Assembly: GCF_000284255.1 (NCBI RefSeq)
Contig: NC_017075.1
Coordinates: 310,001 to 374,000 of the forward strand
Direction: 5' to 3'
Source of the DNA: Rubrivivax gelatinosus IL144
GTDB taxonomy: Bacteria; Pseudomonadota; Gammaproteobacteria; Burkholderiales; Burkholderiaceae_C
DNA: 64,000 nt
The notes below the pieces were generated by a model. That model worked only from the letters and a program-made list of their open reading frames with translations, did no database searches and had not been told where the DNA came from. Position numbers and translations under genes: made by a program. Below, piece after piece: positions 46,093-56,675 of this stretch (position 1 is the first letter of the stretch; every line of letters starts with the position of its first letter).

Positions 46093-46461
46093 ATGATCCA
46101 AATGCAATCGCGGCTCGACGTGGCCGACAACACGGGTGCCAAGTCCGTCATGTGCATCAAGGTGCTCGGCGGCTCCAAGCGGCGCTATGCCGGCATCGGC
46201 GACGTCATCAAGGTCAGCATCAAGGAAGCCGCGCCGCGTGGTCGTGTGAAGAAGGGCGAGGTCTATTCGGCCGTCGTCGTTCGCGCCGCCAAGGGCGTGC
46301 GCCGCCAAGACGGCTCGCTGATCAAGTTTGACGGCAACGCCGCGGTGCTGCTGAACGCCAAGCTCGAGCCGATCGGTACCCGCATCTTCGGGCCGGTCAC
46401 GCGCGAACTGCGCAGCGAGCGCTTCATGAAGATCGTGTCGCTGGCGCCGGAAGTTCTCTGA
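46093..46461 (+). CDS. rplN: 50S ribosomal protein L14
   Basis: A 122-residue protein (E. coli 123) at the subunit interface. [20 protein letters not shown] is the family N-terminus; [20 protein letters not shown] follows. The start at 46093 is chosen over a longer frame from 45952, whose extra 47 residues are untypical and lie in the leader. First gene of the spc operon. Confidence 0.99.
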   Translation: MIQMQSRLDVADNTGAKSVMCIKVLGGSKRRYAGIGDVIKVSIKEAAPRGRVKKGEVYSAVVVRAAKGVRRQDGSLIKFDGNAAVLLNAKLEPIGTRIFGPVTRELRSERFMKIVSLAPEVL

Positions 46462-46491
46462 CGCGACCGACAGATTCGAGGTTCGACACTC

Positions 46492-46806
46492 ATGAACAAG
46501 ATTCGTAAAGGCGACCAGGTCATCGTGCTGACCGGCCGTGACAAGGGCAAGCGCGGCACCGTGACGCAGCGCGTCGACGACGACCACGTGATCGTCGACG
46601 GCGTGAACATGGTCAAGAAGCATGTGAAGCCGAACCCGATGAAGGGCACGACCGGCGGCGTCATCGACAAGGCGATGCCGATCCACCAGTCCAACATCGC
46701 CATCTACAACGCTGCTACCGGCAAGGCCGATCGCGTCGGCATCAAGATCGACGGCGACAAGAAGACCCGCGTCTTCAAGTCCAGCGGCGAAGAGATCAAG
46801 GCGTAA
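46492..46806 (+). CDS. rplX: 50S ribosomal protein L24
   Basis: A 104-residue assembly-initiator protein with a KOW motif ([22 protein letters not shown] at residues 3-24). Length equals E. coli. GAGGTT precedes the start. It ends five bases before rplE. Confidence 0.99.
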   Translation: MNKIRKGDQVIVLTGRDKGKRGTVTQRVDDDHVIVDGVNMVKKHVKPNPMKGTTGGVIDKAMPIHQSNIAIYNAATGKADRVGIKIDGDKKTRVFKSSGEEIKA

Positions 46807-46811
46807 GCACC

Positions 46812-47375
46812 ATGGCAAAGACTCAAGCTTCCGCGACGTCGCGTCTGCAGGCTCTGTACCGCGAGCAGATCGTCCCCGAGCTGATGACCAAGTTCGGCTA
46901 CACCTCGGTGATGCAGGTTCCGCGCCTCGAGAAGATCACGCTGAACATGGGCGTGAGCGAGGCCGTCGCCGACAAGAAGGTGATGGACCACGCCGTCGGC
47001 GACCTCACCAAGATCTCCGGCCAGAAGCCGGTCGTCACCAAGAGCCGCAAGGCCATCGCGGGCTTCAAGATCCGCGAAAACGTGCCCATCGGCTGCATGG
47101 TGACGCTGCGTGGCGTGCGCATGTATGAATTCCTGGACCGTTTCGTGACGGTGGCGCTGCCGCGCGTGCGCGACTTCCGCGGCATCTCCGGCCGTGCGTT
47201 CGACGGCCGTGGCAACTACAACATCGGCGTCAAGGAACAGATCATCTTCCCCGAGATCGAGTACGACAAGATCGACGCGATCCGCGGGCTGAACATCAGC
47301 ATCACGACCAGCGCGAAGAGCGACGACGAGTGCAAGGCTCTGCTCGCCGCGTTCAAGTTCCCGTTCAAGAACTGA
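46812..47375 (+). CDS. rplE: 50S ribosomal protein L5
   Basis: A 187-residue 5S rRNA-binding protein (E. coli 179), longer by an N-terminal KTQASATS stretch. [35 protein letters not shown] and [20 protein letters not shown] mark the family. It contacts P-site tRNA and lies between rplX and rpsN as usual. Confidence 0.99.
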   Translation: MAKTQASATSRLQALYREQIVPELMTKFGYTSVMQVPRLEKITLNMGVSEAVADKKVMDHAVGDLTKISGQKPVVTKSRKAIAGFKIRENVPIGCMVTLRGVRMYEFLDRFVTVALPRVRDFRGISGRAFDGRGNYNIGVKEQIIFPEIEYDKIDAIRGLNISITTSAKSDDECKALLAAFKFPFKN

Positions 47376-47384
47376 AGGCAAGCC

Positions 47385-47690
47385 ATGGCCAAACTGTCCC
47401 TCAAGCAGCGCGAAGAAAAGCGCGAGAAGCTGGTCGCCAAGTACGCCAAGAAGTACGCCGAGCTGAAGGCCATCATCGACGACGCGCAGCGTTCGGAAGA
47501 AGAGCGCTACGCCGCCCGTCTTGAACTGCAAAAGCTGCCCCGCAACGCCAACCCGACCCGTCTGCGCAACCGTTGCGCCCTGACCGGTCGTCCGCGCGGC
47601 ACGTTCCGCATGTTCGGCCTGGGCCGCAACAAGATCCGCGAGCTCGCCTTCAAGGGCGACATCCCCGGCATGGTCAAGGCCAGCTGGTGA
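47385..47690 (+). CDS. rpsN: 30S ribosomal protein S14
   Basis: A 101-residue long-form S14, the zinc-free type: the C-terminal region reads [21 protein letters not shown] with a single cysteine instead of two CxxC pairs. So no zinc-dependent paralogue switch is expected for this copy. It is nine bases after rplE. Confidence 0.99.
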   Translation: MAKLSLKQREEKREKLVAKYAKKYAELKAIIDDAQRSEEERYAARLELQKLPRNANPTRLRNRCALTGRPRGTFRMFGLGRNKIRELAFKGDIPGMVKASW

Positions 47691-47717
47691 TTCGGGTAGC
47701 CGCGAAGGAGATTTTTT

Positions 47718-48113
47718 ATGAGCATGAGTGATCCCATCGCCGACATGCTGACCCGCATTCGCAACGCCCAAAGCGTTGAGAAGGCCGTGGTCACGATGCC
47801 GTCGTCGAAGCTCAAGGTCGCGATCGCGCAAGTCCTGAAGGACGAAGGCTACATCGACGGTTTCGTCGTGAAGGCCGAGAGCGGCAAGAGCGAACTCGAG
47901 ATTTCGCTGAAGTACTACGCCGGCCGTCCGGTGATCGAGCGCATCGAGCGCGTCAGCCGCCCGGGCCTGCGCATCTACAAGGGCCGCGACGAGATTCCGC
48001 AGGTCATGAACGGCCTGGGCGTGGCGATCGTCACGACCCCCAAGGGCGTGATGACCGACCGCAAGGCTCGCCAGACCGGTGTCGGTGGCGAAGTCCTCTG
48101 CTACGTGGCCTAA
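47718..48113 (+). CDS. rpsH: 30S ribosomal protein S8
   Basis: A 131-residue 16S-binding protein (E. coli 130). [15 protein letters not shown] is the N-terminal helix and [25 protein letters not shown] the C-terminal RNA site (residues about 107-131). In E. coli S8 represses the spc operon near rplE; the equivalent site was not sought in detail. AAGGAG then a T-rich spacer precedes ATG 47718. Confidence 0.99.
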   Translation: MSMSDPIADMLTRIRNAQSVEKAVVTMPSSKLKVAIAQVLKDEGYIDGFVVKAESGKSELEISLKYYAGRPVIERIERVSRPGLRIYKGRDEIPQVMNGLGVAIVTTPKGVMTDRKARQTGVGGEVLCYVA

Positions 48114-48129
48114 CCCAAGGACGAACGAC

Positions 48130-48663
48130 ATGTCCCGCGTAGGAAAGATGCCGGTCGCCGTCCCGCAAGGCGTGGACGTCGCGATCTCGGCCGACAAGAT
48201 CACCGTCAAGGGCGCCAACGGCACGCTGGTGCGTGACCTGAACCCGCTCGTGACGATCAAGAACGAAGCCGGCAAGCTGAGCTTCGTGCCCGTCGACGAC
48301 ACGGCTGCGGCCGACGCGATGAGTGGCACGATGCGTGCGCTGGTGGCCAACATGGTCCACGGCGTCGCCAAGAGCTTCGAGAAGAAGCTGACGCTGGTCG
48401 GCGTGGGCTTCCGTGCCCAGGCCCAGGGCCAGAAGCTCAACCTGCAGATCGGTTTCTCGCACCCGGTGGTGAAGGAGATGCCCGAGGGCGTCAAGGTCGC
48501 CACCCCGACCCAGACCGAAATCGTCATCTCGGGCGCCGACCGCCAACGCGTCGGTCAGATCGCCTCCGAGGTTCGCGCCTTCCGTCCGCCCGAGCCGTAC
48601 AAGGGCAAGGGCATCCGCTATGCGGACGAGCGCGTGATCCTCAAGGAAACGAAGAAGAAGTAA
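48130..48663 (+). CDS. rplF: 50S ribosomal protein L6
   Basis: A 177-residue protein with two related domains near the factor-binding site. [19 protein letters not shown] is the N-terminus and [18 protein letters not shown] the conserved C-terminal signature. The start at 48130 follows AAGGACGAACGAC; the frame is open further up into rpsH but only this start is family-like. Confidence 0.99.
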   Translation: MSRVGKMPVAVPQGVDVAISADKITVKGANGTLVRDLNPLVTIKNEAGKLSFVPVDDTAAADAMSGTMRALVANMVHGVAKSFEKKLTLVGVGFRAQAQGQKLNLQIGFSHPVVKEMPEGVKVATPTQTEIVISGADRQRVGQIASEVRAFRPPEPYKGKGIRYADERVILKETKKK

Positions 48664-48673
48664 GGAGCGCACC

Positions 48674-49036
48674 ATGATGACGAAGAAGGAACAACGCCTG
48701 CGTCGTTCGCGTCAGACCCGGCTGCGCATCGCCCAGCAAGGCGTCGCGCGACTGAGCGTCTTCCGCTCCAACCTGCACATCTACGCCAGCGTCTTCTCCG
48801 AGGACGGCACCAAGGTCCTGGCCAGCGCCTCGACCGCCGAGAAGGAAGTGCGCGAGCAGATCGGTGCCGGCAAGGGGGGCAACACCGAAGCGGCTGCCCT
48901 GATCGGCAAGCGCATCGCCGAGAAGGCCAAGGCCGCCGGCGTCGAGAAGGTCGCATTCGACCGCGCGGGCTTCGCCTACCACGGCCGCGTCAAGGCGCTG
49001 GCCGAAGCGGCTCGCGAAGCCGGCCTGCAGTTCTGA
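48674..49036 (+). CDS. rplR: 50S ribosomal protein L18
   Basis: A 120-residue 5S rRNA-binding protein (E. coli 117). [16 protein letters not shown] is the basic N-terminal tail; [23 protein letters not shown] and [19 protein letters not shown] are the conserved end. Two adjacent ATGs (48674, 48677) are possible starts; AAGGAG lies ahead of both. Confidence 0.98.
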   Translation: MMTKKEQRLRRSRQTRLRIAQQGVARLSVFRSNLHIYASVFSEDGTKVLASASTAEKEVREQIGAGKGGNTEAAALIGKRIAEKAKAAGVEKVAFDRAGFAYHGRVKALAEAAREAGLQF

Positions 49037-49058
49037 CGGGCGCAAAGGAAGACTCGAA

Positions 49059-49577
49059 ATGGCAAAGTTCACTCCCCGCCAGCAGACCGAAGGCAACGAC
49101 GACGGCCTGAAGGAAAAGATGATCGCGGTCAACCGCGTCACCAAGGTCGTCAAGGGCGGCCGCACGCTGAGCTTCGCGGCGCTGACCGTGGTCGGTGACG
49201 GCGACGGCCGCATCGGCATGGGCAAGGGCAAGGCCAAGGAAGTGCCGGTCGCGGTGCAGAAGGCCATGGAATCGGCCCGCCGCAACATGGTCAAGGTCGC
49301 GCTGAAGAACGGCACGATCCACCACAAGGTCGACGGCGAACACGGCGCGGCCAAGGTCCTGATGGCCCCGGCCAAGCCCGGTGACGGCATCATCGCCGGC
49401 GGCCCGATGCGCGCCGTCTTCGAAGTGATGGGCGTGACGGACATCGTCGCCAAGAGCCACGGTTCGACCAACCCGTACAACATGGTGCGCGCGACGCTGA
49501 ACGCGCTGAAGCGCTCCACCACGCCGGCCGAAGTGGCCGCCAAGCGTGGCAAGTCGGTCGAAGACCTCTTCAACTGA
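49059..49577 (+). CDS. rpsE: 30S ribosomal protein S5
   Basis: A 172-residue protein (E. coli 167) at the mRNA entry site. [20 protein letters not shown] opens the double-stranded RNA-binding domain, [20 protein letters not shown] follows, and [20 protein letters not shown] is in the second domain. The spectinomycin loop ([11 protein letters not shown]) looks wild type. Confidence 0.99.
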   Translation: MAKFTPRQQTEGNDDGLKEKMIAVNRVTKVVKGGRTLSFAALTVVGDGDGRIGMGKGKAKEVPVAVQKAMESARRNMVKVALKNGTIHHKVDGEHGAAKVLMAPAKPGDGIIAGGPMRAVFEVMGVTDIVAKSHGSTNPYNMVRATLNALKRSTTPAEVAAKRGKSVEDLFN

Positions 49578-49597
49578 CCCCGCGCCGGAGAAGCCTC

Positions 49598-49780
49598 ATG
49601 TCCGAGAAGAAGACCCTCACGGTCAAGCTCGTCCGCAGCGTCGCCGGCACGCGCGAGTCGCATCGCGCCACCGTGCGTGGCCTGGGCCTGCGCAAGCTCA
49701 ACAGCCAAAGCGTCCTGGAAGACACGCCTGCCGTGCGCGGCATGATCAACAAGGTCTCGTACCTGGTGAAGGTGCTGTAA
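49598..49780 (+). CDS. rpmD: 50S ribosomal protein L30
   Basis: A 60-residue protein (E. coli 59). [20 protein letters not shown] and the [24 protein letters not shown] segment (split) fit the family. It is 20 bases after rpsE and overlaps rplO by one base (TAATG). Confidence 0.99.
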   Translation: MSEKKTLTVKLVRSVAGTRESHRATVRGLGLRKLNSQSVLEDTPAVRGMINKVSYLVKVL

Positions 49781-50211
49781 TGCAGATCAACAACCTCAAG
49801 CCCGCCGAGGGCAGCAAGAAGGCGCGCCGTCGTGTCGGCCGCGGCATCGGCTCGGGTCTGGGCAAGACCGCCGGTCGCGGTCACAAGGGCCAGAAGTCGC
49901 GTGCCGGCGGCTTCCACAAGGTCGGTTTCGAAGGCGGCCAAATGCCGCTGCAGCGCCGTCTGCCCAAGCGCGGCTTCAAGTCGCAGCAGCTGAAGTACAA
50001 CGGCGAGATCACGCTGGCCGAACTCGAGGCGCTGGGCGTCGACGAGGTCGATCTGCTCGCACTGAAGGCTGCCGGCCTGGTCCGCCAGATCGTCAAGAAC
50101 GTCAAGGTCGTCAAGAGCGGCGAGATCACCCGCAAGGTGACGCTCAAGGGCATCGGCGCGACCGCCGGCGCCAAGGCCGCGATCGAGGCCGTCGGCGGCA
50201 CGTTCGCCTAA
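49780..50211 (+). CDS. rplO: 50S ribosomal protein L15
   Basis: A 143-residue assembly protein (E. coli 144). The extended basic N-terminus contains [20 protein letters not shown] and [18 protein letters not shown]; the globular end begins near residue 80. It starts in the rpmD stop and is followed by secY, the usual spc order. Confidence 0.99.
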   Translation: MQINNLKPAEGSKKARRRVGRGIGSGLGKTAGRGHKGQKSRAGGFHKVGFEGGQMPLQRRLPKRGFKSQQLKYNGEITLAELEALGVDEVDLLALKAAGLVRQIVKNVKVVKSGEITRKVTLKGIGATAGAKAAIEAVGGTFA

Positions 50212-50227
50212 GAGGGACGCGCAGCCC

Positions 50228-51538
50228 GTGGCAACCTCCGCGAACCAACTGGCCAAAAGCGGGAAGTTCGGCGACCTCCGTCGCCGGGTGATCTTCCTGC
50301 TGCTGGCCCTGGTGGTCTACCGCATCGGTGCGCACATCCCGGTGCCCGGCATCGACCCGAACCAGCTCCAGCAGCTGTTCAAGGGTCAGGGCGGCGGCAT
50401 CCTGAACCTGTTCAACATGTTCAGCGGCGGCGCGTTGTCGCGCTTCACCGTCTTCGCGCTGGGCATCATGCCCTACATCTCGGCGTCGATCATCATGCAG
50501 CTGATGACCTACGTCGTGCCCTCCCTGGAGGCGCTGAAGAAGGAAGGCGAGGCAGGTCGTCGCAAGATCACGCAGTACACGCGCTACGGCACGCTCGGCC
50601 TGGCGATCTTCCAGAGCCTGGGCATCGCCCTGGCGCTCGAGGGCTCGCAGGGTCTGGTGCTGGCGCCGGGCTTCGGCTTCCGCATGACCGCGGTCGTCAG
50701 CCTGGTGGCAGGCACGATGTTCCTGATGTGGCTGGGCGAGCAGATCACCGAACGCGGTCTGGGCAACGGCATCTCGATCCTGATCTTCGCCGGCATCGTC
50801 GCGGGACTGCCGAGTGCGATCGGGGGGCTCTTCGAGCTGGTTCGCACCGGCGCGATGAGCATCATCGCCAGCCTGTTCATCACGGCGGTCGTGATCGGCG
50901 TGACCTACGTCGTCGTGTTCGTCGAACGTGGTCAGCGCAAGATCCTGGTGAACTACGCCAAGCGCCAGGTCGGCAACAAGGTGTACGGCGGCCAGTCGTC
51001 GCACCTGCCGCTGAAGCTGAACATGTCGGGCGTGATCCCGCCGATCTTCGCGTCGTCGATCATCCTGCTGCCCGCGACCATCGTCGGCTGGTTCGCCACC
51101 GGTGAGGGCCTGCGCTGGCTGAAGGACATCTCGAGCGCTCTGTCGCCGGGGCAGCCGATCTACGTGATGCTCTATGCGGGCATGATCGTGTTCTTCTGCT
51201 TCTTCTACACGGCGCTCGTGTTCAACAGCCGCGAGACCGCCGACAACCTGAAGAAGAGTGGCGCGTTCATTCCGGGCATCCGTCCGGGTGACCAGACCGC
51301 GAAGTACATCGACCGGATCCTCTCGCGTCTGACGCTGGCCGGCGCGGTGTACATCACGGCGGTGTGCCTGCTGCCCGAGTTCCTGGTCCTGAAGTACAAC
51401 GTCCCGTTCTACTTCGGCGGCACCTCTCTGCTGATCATCGTGGTCGTGACGATGGATTTCTGGGCCCAGGTTCAGAGTTACGTGATGAGCCAGCAGTACG
51501 AGAGCCTGCTCAAGAAGGCGAACTTCAAGGCGGGCTGA
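50228..51538 (+). CDS. secY: Preprotein translocase subunit SecY
   Basis: A 436-residue channel protein with ten membrane helices (E. coli 443). The start is GTG 50228, with GAGGGACGC ahead. [16 protein letters not shown] lies after helix 1, the plug region includes [21 protein letters not shown], and the signature [12 protein letters not shown] follows. The cytoplasmic loop [18 protein letters not shown] near helix 9 is intact. With SecE (22209) it forms the core translocon; secG is not in the window. Confidence 0.99.
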   Translation: MATSANQLAKSGKFGDLRRRVIFLLLALVVYRIGAHIPVPGIDPNQLQQLFKGQGGGILNLFNMFSGGALSRFTVFALGIMPYISASIIMQLMTYVVPSLEALKKEGEAGRRKITQYTRYGTLGLAIFQSLGIALALEGSQGLVLAPGFGFRMTAVVSLVAGTMFLMWLGEQITERGLGNGISILIFAGIVAGLPSAIGGLFELVRTGAMSIIASLFITAVVIGVTYVVVFVERGQRKILVNYAKRQVGNKVYGGQSSHLPLKLNMSGVIPPIFASSIILLPATIVGWFATGEGLRWLKDISSALSPGQPIYVMLYAGMIVFFCFFYTALVFNSRETADNLKKSGAFIPGIRPGDQTAKYIDRILSRLTLAGAVYITAVCLLPEFLVLKYNVPFYFGGTSLLIIVVVTMDFWAQVQSYVMSQQYESLLKKANFKAG

Positions 51539-51542
51539 GGCG

Positions 51543-51761
51543 ATGTCTAAGGACGACGTCATTCAGATGCAGGGGGAGATCCTCGAGAACCTCCCCAACG
51601 CCACCTTCCGAGTGAAGCTGGAGAACGGGCACGTGGTGCTCGGCCACATCTCCGGAAAGATGCGGATGCACTACATCCGCATCCTTCCGGGTGACAAGGT
51701 GACGGTCGAGCTCACCCCCTACGATTTGAGTCGCGCGCGGATCGTGTTCCGCGCCAAGTGA
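51543..51761 (+). CDS. infA: Translation initiation factor IF-1
   Basis: A 72-residue OB-fold protein that occupies the ribosomal A site during initiation. [20 protein letters not shown] and the [21 protein letters not shown] segment are typical. It is four bases after secY. Some Burkholderiales carry two infA copies; only this one is in the window. Confidence 0.98.
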   Translation: MSKDDVIQMQGEILENLPNATFRVKLENGHVVLGHISGKMRMHYIRILPGDKVTVELTPYDLSRARIVFRAK

Positions 51762-51777
51762 GGTCAAGGAGAAGACC

Positions 51778-51891
51778 ATGAAAGTCGCAGCTTCGGTCAA
51801 GAAGATGTGCCGCAACTGCAAGATCATCCGACGCAAGGGCGTCGTGCGAGTGATCTGCACGGACCCGCGCCACAAGCAGCGTCAAGGCTGA
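51778..51891 (+). CDS. rpmJ: 50S ribosomal protein L36
   Basis: A 37-residue zinc-ribbon protein from ATG 51778 to TGA 51891. [20 protein letters not shown] begins the protein; C11, C14, C27 and H32 form the CCCH zinc site of the zinc-binding form. AAGGAGAAG precedes the start. Its usual place is between infA or secY and rpsM. Confidence 0.97.
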   Translation: MKVAASVKKMCRNCKIIRRKGVVRVICTDPRHKQRQG

Positions 51892-51907
51892 TAGTCAGAG
51901 GAAGAAC

Positions 51908-52273
51908 ATGGCACGTATCGCCGGTATCAACATCCCGCCGCACAAGCACGCGGAAATCGGCCTGACCTCGATCTACGGCATCGGCCGTACGACGGCGCAG
52001 AAGATCTGCGACACGGTCGGCATCCCGTATTCGAAGAAGGTCAAGGACCTCAACGATTCCGAGCTGGAGAAGATCCGCGAGGAAATCGGCCGTCTGACCA
52101 TCGAAGGCGACCTGCGTCGCGAGCTGTCGATCAACATCAAGCGCCTGATGGACCTCGGTTGCTACCGCGGCTTCCGTCATCGCCGCGGCCTGCCGGTGCG
52201 CGGCCAGCGCACCCGCACCAACGCCCGCACCCGCAAGGGTCCGCGCAAGGGTGCGGCCGCGCTGAAGAAGTAA
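51908..52273 (+). CDS. rpsM: 30S ribosomal protein S13
   Basis: A 121-residue head protein (E. coli 118). [20 protein letters not shown] is the N-terminus; [20 protein letters not shown] near the C-terminus reaches P-site tRNA. It is 16 bases after rpmJ and begins the alpha operon part. Confidence 0.99.
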   Translation: MARIAGINIPPHKHAEIGLTSIYGIGRTTAQKICDTVGIPYSKKVKDLNDSELEKIREEIGRLTIEGDLRRELSINIKRLMDLGCYRGFRHRRGLPVRGQRTRTNARTRKGPRKGAAALKK

Positions 52274-52301
52274 GCCGCCGCCACGCACGAGGAAGATCCA
52301 C

Positions 52302-52706
52302 ATGGCCAAGTCCCCCGTCAACAACGCCGCGCGTCGCGTCAGCAAGAAGATCCGCAAGAACATCGCGGACGGCATTGCGCACGTGCACGCGTCGTTCAAC
52401 AACACCATCATCACGATCACGGACCGCCAAGGCGGTGCGCTGGCGTGGGCCTCCAGCGGCGGCCAGGGTTTCAAGGGTTCGCGCAAGAGCACGCCGTTCG
52501 CTGCTCAGGTCGCGGCCGAGAACGCCGGCCGTGCTGCGCAGGAACAGGGCATCAAGAACCTGGACGTGCGCATCAAGGGCCCGGGCCCGGGCCGCGAGTC
52601 CAGCGTTCGCGCTCTGGCTTCGCTGGGCATCCGCATCACGTCGATCAGCGCCGTGACGCCGGTGCCGCACAACGGCTGCCGCCCGCAGAAGCGTCGCCGC
52701 ATCTGA
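52302..52706 (+). CDS. rpsK: 30S ribosomal protein S11
   Basis: A 134-residue platform protein (E. coli 129). [37 protein letters not shown] and the C-terminal [16 protein letters not shown] are conserved. The asparagine-glycine pair in HNGC is the known isoaspartate site. A hairpin follows the stop by six bases. Confidence 0.99.
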   Translation: MAKSPVNNAARRVSKKIRKNIADGIAHVHASFNNTIITITDRQGGALAWASSGGQGFKGSRKSTPFAAQVAAENAGRAAQEQGIKNLDVRIKGPGPGRESSVRALASLGIRITSISAVTPVPHNGCRPQKRRRI

Positions 52707-52712
52707 GTGCCT

Positions 52713-52743
52713 CCGGCAGGCTCCGTCCTGCCGGTGCTAGAAT
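52713..52743 (+). promoter_or_regulatory. Hairpin and extended -10 box before rpsD
   Basis: CCGGCAGG (52713-52720) and CCTGCCGG (52727-52734) form a perfect 8-bp stem. Directly after it comes TGCTAGAAT, an extended -10 form (TGn then TAGAAT at 52738-52743). This would start a separate rpsD-rpoA-rplQ transcript with a leader of about 180 bases. Confidence 0.48.
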
Positions 52744-52931
52744 TCGCGATTTGTCGTATTGCCGGCGGCACGGCCAGTGCTCGCCGGCTGTTTGCCTCAA
52801 GGCTCGCGCCTTGAATCACAAGCCCACCGTCCGCGCAACCAGCACGAAGCGATTCGTCAGCGCAGGACTCGCGCGGGGCACCGCCGTCCGTCGGCGGAGT
52901 CTGCCGCGTCAGCCATAACGAAGGATACGAA

Positions 52932-53555
<624 letters not shown>

Positions 53556-53561
53556 CGTGCT

Positions 53562-53583
53562 GCGGCCGGCGCCCGCCGGCCGC
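53562..53583 (+). other. Perfect hairpin after rpsD
   Basis: GCGGCCGGC and GCCGGCCGC pair over nine bases around GCCC, six bases after the rpsD stop. There is no T-run. It may protect the rpsD message end or reduce transcription into rpoA. Confidence 0.55.
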
Positions 53584-53712
53584 CGTGTCGACGGTCGTCC
53601 CCATCTGGCGTTTCGCCTGCCGGGCGCGAAGCAGCCGCAAGACAAAGCCCGGCGGTCCATCAGCCTTATCGGTGTAACGAGCCGAGGGTATTGACAGGAA
53701 ACCCAACACTCC

Positions 53713-54699
53713 ATGCAAACCACTCTTCTGAAGCCCAAGGCCATTCACGTCGAGCCGCTCGGCGGCCATCGCGCCAAGGCGGTGCTCGAGCCGTTCGAGC
53801 GTGGCTACGGCCACACGCTGGGCAACGCGCTGCGCCGCGTGCTGCTGTCGTCGATGGTGGGCTATGCGCCGACGGAGGTCACGATCGCCGGCGTGCTGCA
53901 CGAGTACTCGGCCATCGACGGCGTGCAGGAAGACGTCGTCCACATCATGCTCAATCTGAAGGGCGTGGTGTTCCGTCTGCACAACCGCGACGAAGTCACG
54001 CTGGTGCTGCGCAAGGAAGGTGAAGGCGCGGTCACCGCCGCCGACATCCAGACGCCGCACGACGTCGAGATCATCAACCCTGACCACGTGATCGCGCACC
54101 TGTCGCAAGGCGGCAAGCTCGACATGCAGATCAAGGTCGAGAAGGGCCGCGGCTACGTGCCGGGCAACCTGCGCCGCTACGGCGACGAGCCGACCAAGGC
54201 CATCGGCCGCATCGTGCTCGACGCGTCGTTCTCGCCGGTCAAGCGTGTCAGCTACGCGGTCGAGAACGCCCGCGTCGAACAGCGCACCGACCTCGACAAG
54301 CTGGTCATGGAGATCGAGACCAACGGCGCCATCACGCCGGAAGAAGCGATCCGCCAGTCGGCCAAGATCCTCGTCGAGCAGCTCGCCGTGTTCGCGCAGC
54401 TCGAAGGCCAGGTCAGCGACATCTTCGAACCGCAGCCGCAGCGCACGCCGAACTTCGACCCGATCCTGCTGCGTCCGGTCGACGAGCTCGAGCTGACGGT
54501 GCGTTCGGCCAACTGCCTGAAGGCCGAGAACATCTACTACATCGGCGACCTGATCCAGCGCACCGAGACCGAGCTGCTGAAGACCCCGAACCTGGGTCGC
54601 AAGTCGCTCAACGAGATCAAGGAAGTGCTGGCCTCGCGCGGCCTGACCCTGGGTGCGCGCCTGGAGAACTGGCCGCCGCAAGGTCTCGACAAGCGTTGA
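53713..54699 (+). CDS. rpoA: RNA polymerase alpha subunit
   Basis: A 328-residue subunit (E. coli 329). The N-terminal assembly domain includes [20 protein letters not shown] near residue 26; the C-terminal domain (from about 245) carries the DNA and activator-binding helices [20 protein letters not shown] and [20 protein letters not shown]. It lies 157 bases after rpsD and 141 before rplQ. Confidence 0.99.
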   Translation: MQTTLLKPKAIHVEPLGGHRAKAVLEPFERGYGHTLGNALRRVLLSSMVGYAPTEVTIAGVLHEYSAIDGVQEDVVHIMLNLKGVVFRLHNRDEVTLVLRKEGEGAVTAADIQTPHDVEIINPDHVIAHLSQGGKLDMQIKVEKGRGYVPGNLRRYGDEPTKAIGRIVLDASFSPVKRVSYAVENARVEQRTDLDKLVMEIETNGAITPEEAIRQSAKILVEQLAVFAQLEGQVSDIFEPQPQRTPNFDPILLRPVDELELTVRSANCLKAENIYYIGDLIQRTETELLKTPNLGRKSLNEIKEVLASRGLTLGARLENWPPQGLDKR

Positions 54700-54739
54700 G
54701 ATCGCGGGCCGCTCGCGGCCCGTCGCCGTAAGAACCGCT

Positions 54740-54761
54740 GCGGCTCCCGGACGGGAGCCGC
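54740..54761 (+). other. Hairpin between rpoA and rplQ
   Basis: GCGGCTCCC and GGGAGCCGC pair over nine bases around GGAC. A second, shorter stem (GGGCCGC/GCGGCCC) lies upstream near 54707-54722. No T-run follows either, so full termination before rplQ is unlikely. Confidence 0.5.
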
Positions 54762-54840
54762 GGTGTCGATAGGGGCCCAGTGCCCCGGTCCCGCTCCGGT
54801 ACCTGATACGGCCGGAGTCTGATAACCAAAGGAACGCGCC

Positions 54841-55236
54841 ATGCGCCACCGCCACGGACTTCGCAAACTGAACCGCACCAGCAGCCATCGCCTCGCGATG
54901 CTGCGCAACATGGCCAACTCGCTGATCCGCCACGAAGCGATCAAGACGACGGTGCCGAAGGCCAAGGAACTGCGCGCCGTCGTCGAGCCGCTGATCACGC
55001 TGGGCAAGACGCCGACGCTGGCCAACCGCCGCCTGGCTTTCGACCGCACCCGTGACCGCGAAGTCGTCAGCAAGCTGTTCAACGAACTCGGCCCGCGCTA
55101 CGCCACCCGTCCGGGCGGCTACACCCGCATCCTGAAGATGGGCTTCCGCGTCGGCGACAACGCGCCGATGGCCTTCGTCGAGCTGGTCGACCGTCCGGAA
55201 CCGGCCGCCGAAGAGACGACCGAAGCCGCCGAATAA
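54841..55236 (+). CDS. rplQ: 50S ribosomal protein L17
   Basis: A 131-residue protein (E. coli 127) near the tunnel exit. [20 protein letters not shown] is the N-terminus and [20 protein letters not shown] the C-terminal signature; an acidic EETTEAAE tail follows. It ends the ribosomal gene block and is followed by a strong terminator. Confidence 0.99.
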   Translation: MRHRHGLRKLNRTSSHRLAMLRNMANSLIRHEAIKTTVPKAKELRAVVEPLITLGKTPTLANRRLAFDRTRDREVVSKLFNELGPRYATRPGGYTRILKMGFRVGDNAPMAFVELVDRPEPAAEETTEAAE

Positions 55237-55287
55237 GGCGGGCGGCCCATGCGGCCGCTCTGTCGAACGGCGCAGGTCGCGCCGCTG

Positions 55288-55318
55288 ACGGCCCCCGCAG
55301 CGATGTGGGGGCCGTTTT
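55288..55318 (+). terminator. Intrinsic terminator of the alpha operon
   Basis: ACGGCCCCCGCA pairs with TGTGGGGGCCGT over 12 positions (one G-T), closed by the GNRA-type loop GCGA and followed by four T. It lies 52 bases after the rplQ stop. Confidence 0.85.
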
Positions 55319-55534
55319 CGTTTCAGGCGCGTGAATGCCCGGCGTGTGCCGGCCCGCCTCGACCGCATAGATGAGGGCGTCGGCCGGTCCAGTTCCCGGA
55401 TTTGCCCTGTTCGGCGCGGTGCTATCGTCACGACGAGGCAGTCCTTCCGCCGACGTGCTGCCGGAGCATCCCCACTTTTCGGGTCGCCCCATGCCCAGAC
55501 GCCCAGCACTTTCCACTACCGCAGAGGCGGCCGA

Positions 55535-56674
55535 ATGAAGGCGTGCCGCCTGTGCCTGTTGCCCGAACAGGCGCCCGGTGCCGACCTGGACGCCAACGGC
55601 GTCTGCCGCTTCTGCCGTGAGCACGCGCCGGCCTCCGGCGAGGCGGCCGAGGCCTTGCGCCGCGCGCGCGAGGCCGATCTCGAGCGTGCGATCGAGGCCT
55701 GCCGTGGCCGGGGCGAGTACGACTGCCTGGTGCCGTTGTCCGGCGGCAAGGACAGCGTTGCGCTGATCCACAAGCTCAAGGTCGAATACGGCCTGCGCGT
55801 GCTCGCCCACACCACCGACATCGACATCGGCGAGGTGGCCTGGGCGAACATCCGGCGCGCCGTCGACCGCCTCGACGTCGAGCATCTCGTCTACCGCCCG
55901 CAGGCCGAGTTCTACCGCCGGCTATTCCGCTGGCTGATGATGAACCAGGAGGCGCGCGGCGCGGTGCACACGATCTCCTACGTGTACGCACCGCTGTTCG
56001 AAGGCAACGCGCTGCGTGTCGCCACCGACAAGGGCATTCCGCTGGTGCTGGCCGGCTACTCGCCCGGGCAGCCGGTGCCCGAGCGCATGGAGTACGAGTT
56101 CCCGCGCCTGGCGATCTCGGAGGTCGACTGGACGCCGCCCGAACTGGCCGCGTCCGGCGAGTTCGACGCCGCCGACCTGGCGCGCTTCTGGAACCCGCGG
56201 CGTTATCCGCCGGGCACCGTGTTCCCGCGCTACCTCGCGCCGTACCACGCCTGGCGCTACGACCAGGAGGCGATCATGAAGAAGGTCGTCGAGCTCGGTC
56301 TGATCTCGTCGACGAAGAACGCCAGCCCGGTGTTCTCCAACTACCCGATCAACTGGCTGCTGATGTATTCGGACCTCCGGAACTTCGGCTACAACCCGTA
56401 CACGCCCGAGTTCTCGGCGCTGATCCGCGAAGGCAAGGCCAACCTCCGCTACTGGAGGGTGATGGCCAAGGTGGTCGACTTCATCACGCTGAACAAGGTC
56501 TACCTCGGCCGCCACGTCGCCCAGCACATGCGCTGGCTGAATCTGCGTGACGAGGACCTGAAGATCACCCGTCCGAGCCGTCGCGACTGGCCGGATTTCG
56601 TCTACGAGGACTGGGCGCAGGCGGCGCCTGGCGCCGAGCTGATCGCCGCCGCCGCGCCCTCGGCCGGCCGCTGA
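55535..56674 (+). CDS. PP-loop ATPase, N-acetyl sugar amidotransferase-like
   Basis: A 379-residue protein. Four cysteines near the N-terminus (C4, C7, C24, C27 in two CxxC pairs) suggest a zinc site, followed by the adenylating PP-loop PLSGGKDS (residues 67-74). Layout and length resemble WbpG/PseA-type amidotransferases (TIGR03573), which convert acetamido sugars to acetamidino sugars using ammonia from HisH/HisF-like partners. No such partners are present, and the neighbours act on acyl thioesters, so the substrate may differ. The start at 55535 gives MKACRLC; frames further up are untypical. It heads a three-gene set; the next start is one base after its stop. Confidence 0.75.
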   Translation: MKACRLCLLPEQAPGADLDANGVCRFCREHAPASGEAAEALRRAREADLERAIEACRGRGEYDCLVPLSGGKDSVALIHKLKVEYGLRVLAHTTDIDIGEVAWANIRRAVDRLDVEHLVYRPQAEFYRRLFRWLMMNQEARGAVHTISYVYAPLFEGNALRVATDKGIPLVLAGYSPGQPVPERMEYEFPRLAISEVDWTPPELAASGEFDAADLARFWNPRRYPPGTVFPRYLAPYHAWRYDQEAIMKKVVELGLISSTKNASPVFSNYPINWLLMYSDLRNFGYNPYTPEFSALIREGKANLRYWRVMAKVVDFITLNKVYLGRHVAQHMRWLNLRDEDLKITRPSRRDWPDFVYEDWAQAAPGAELIAAAAPSAGR

Positions 56675-56675
56675 C

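Noticed and set aside
55331..55534. Upstream extension of the PP-loop protein
   Set aside because: The added residues are Arg/Pro-rich and precede the zinc-site Met start; the internal ATG 55535 fits the family.
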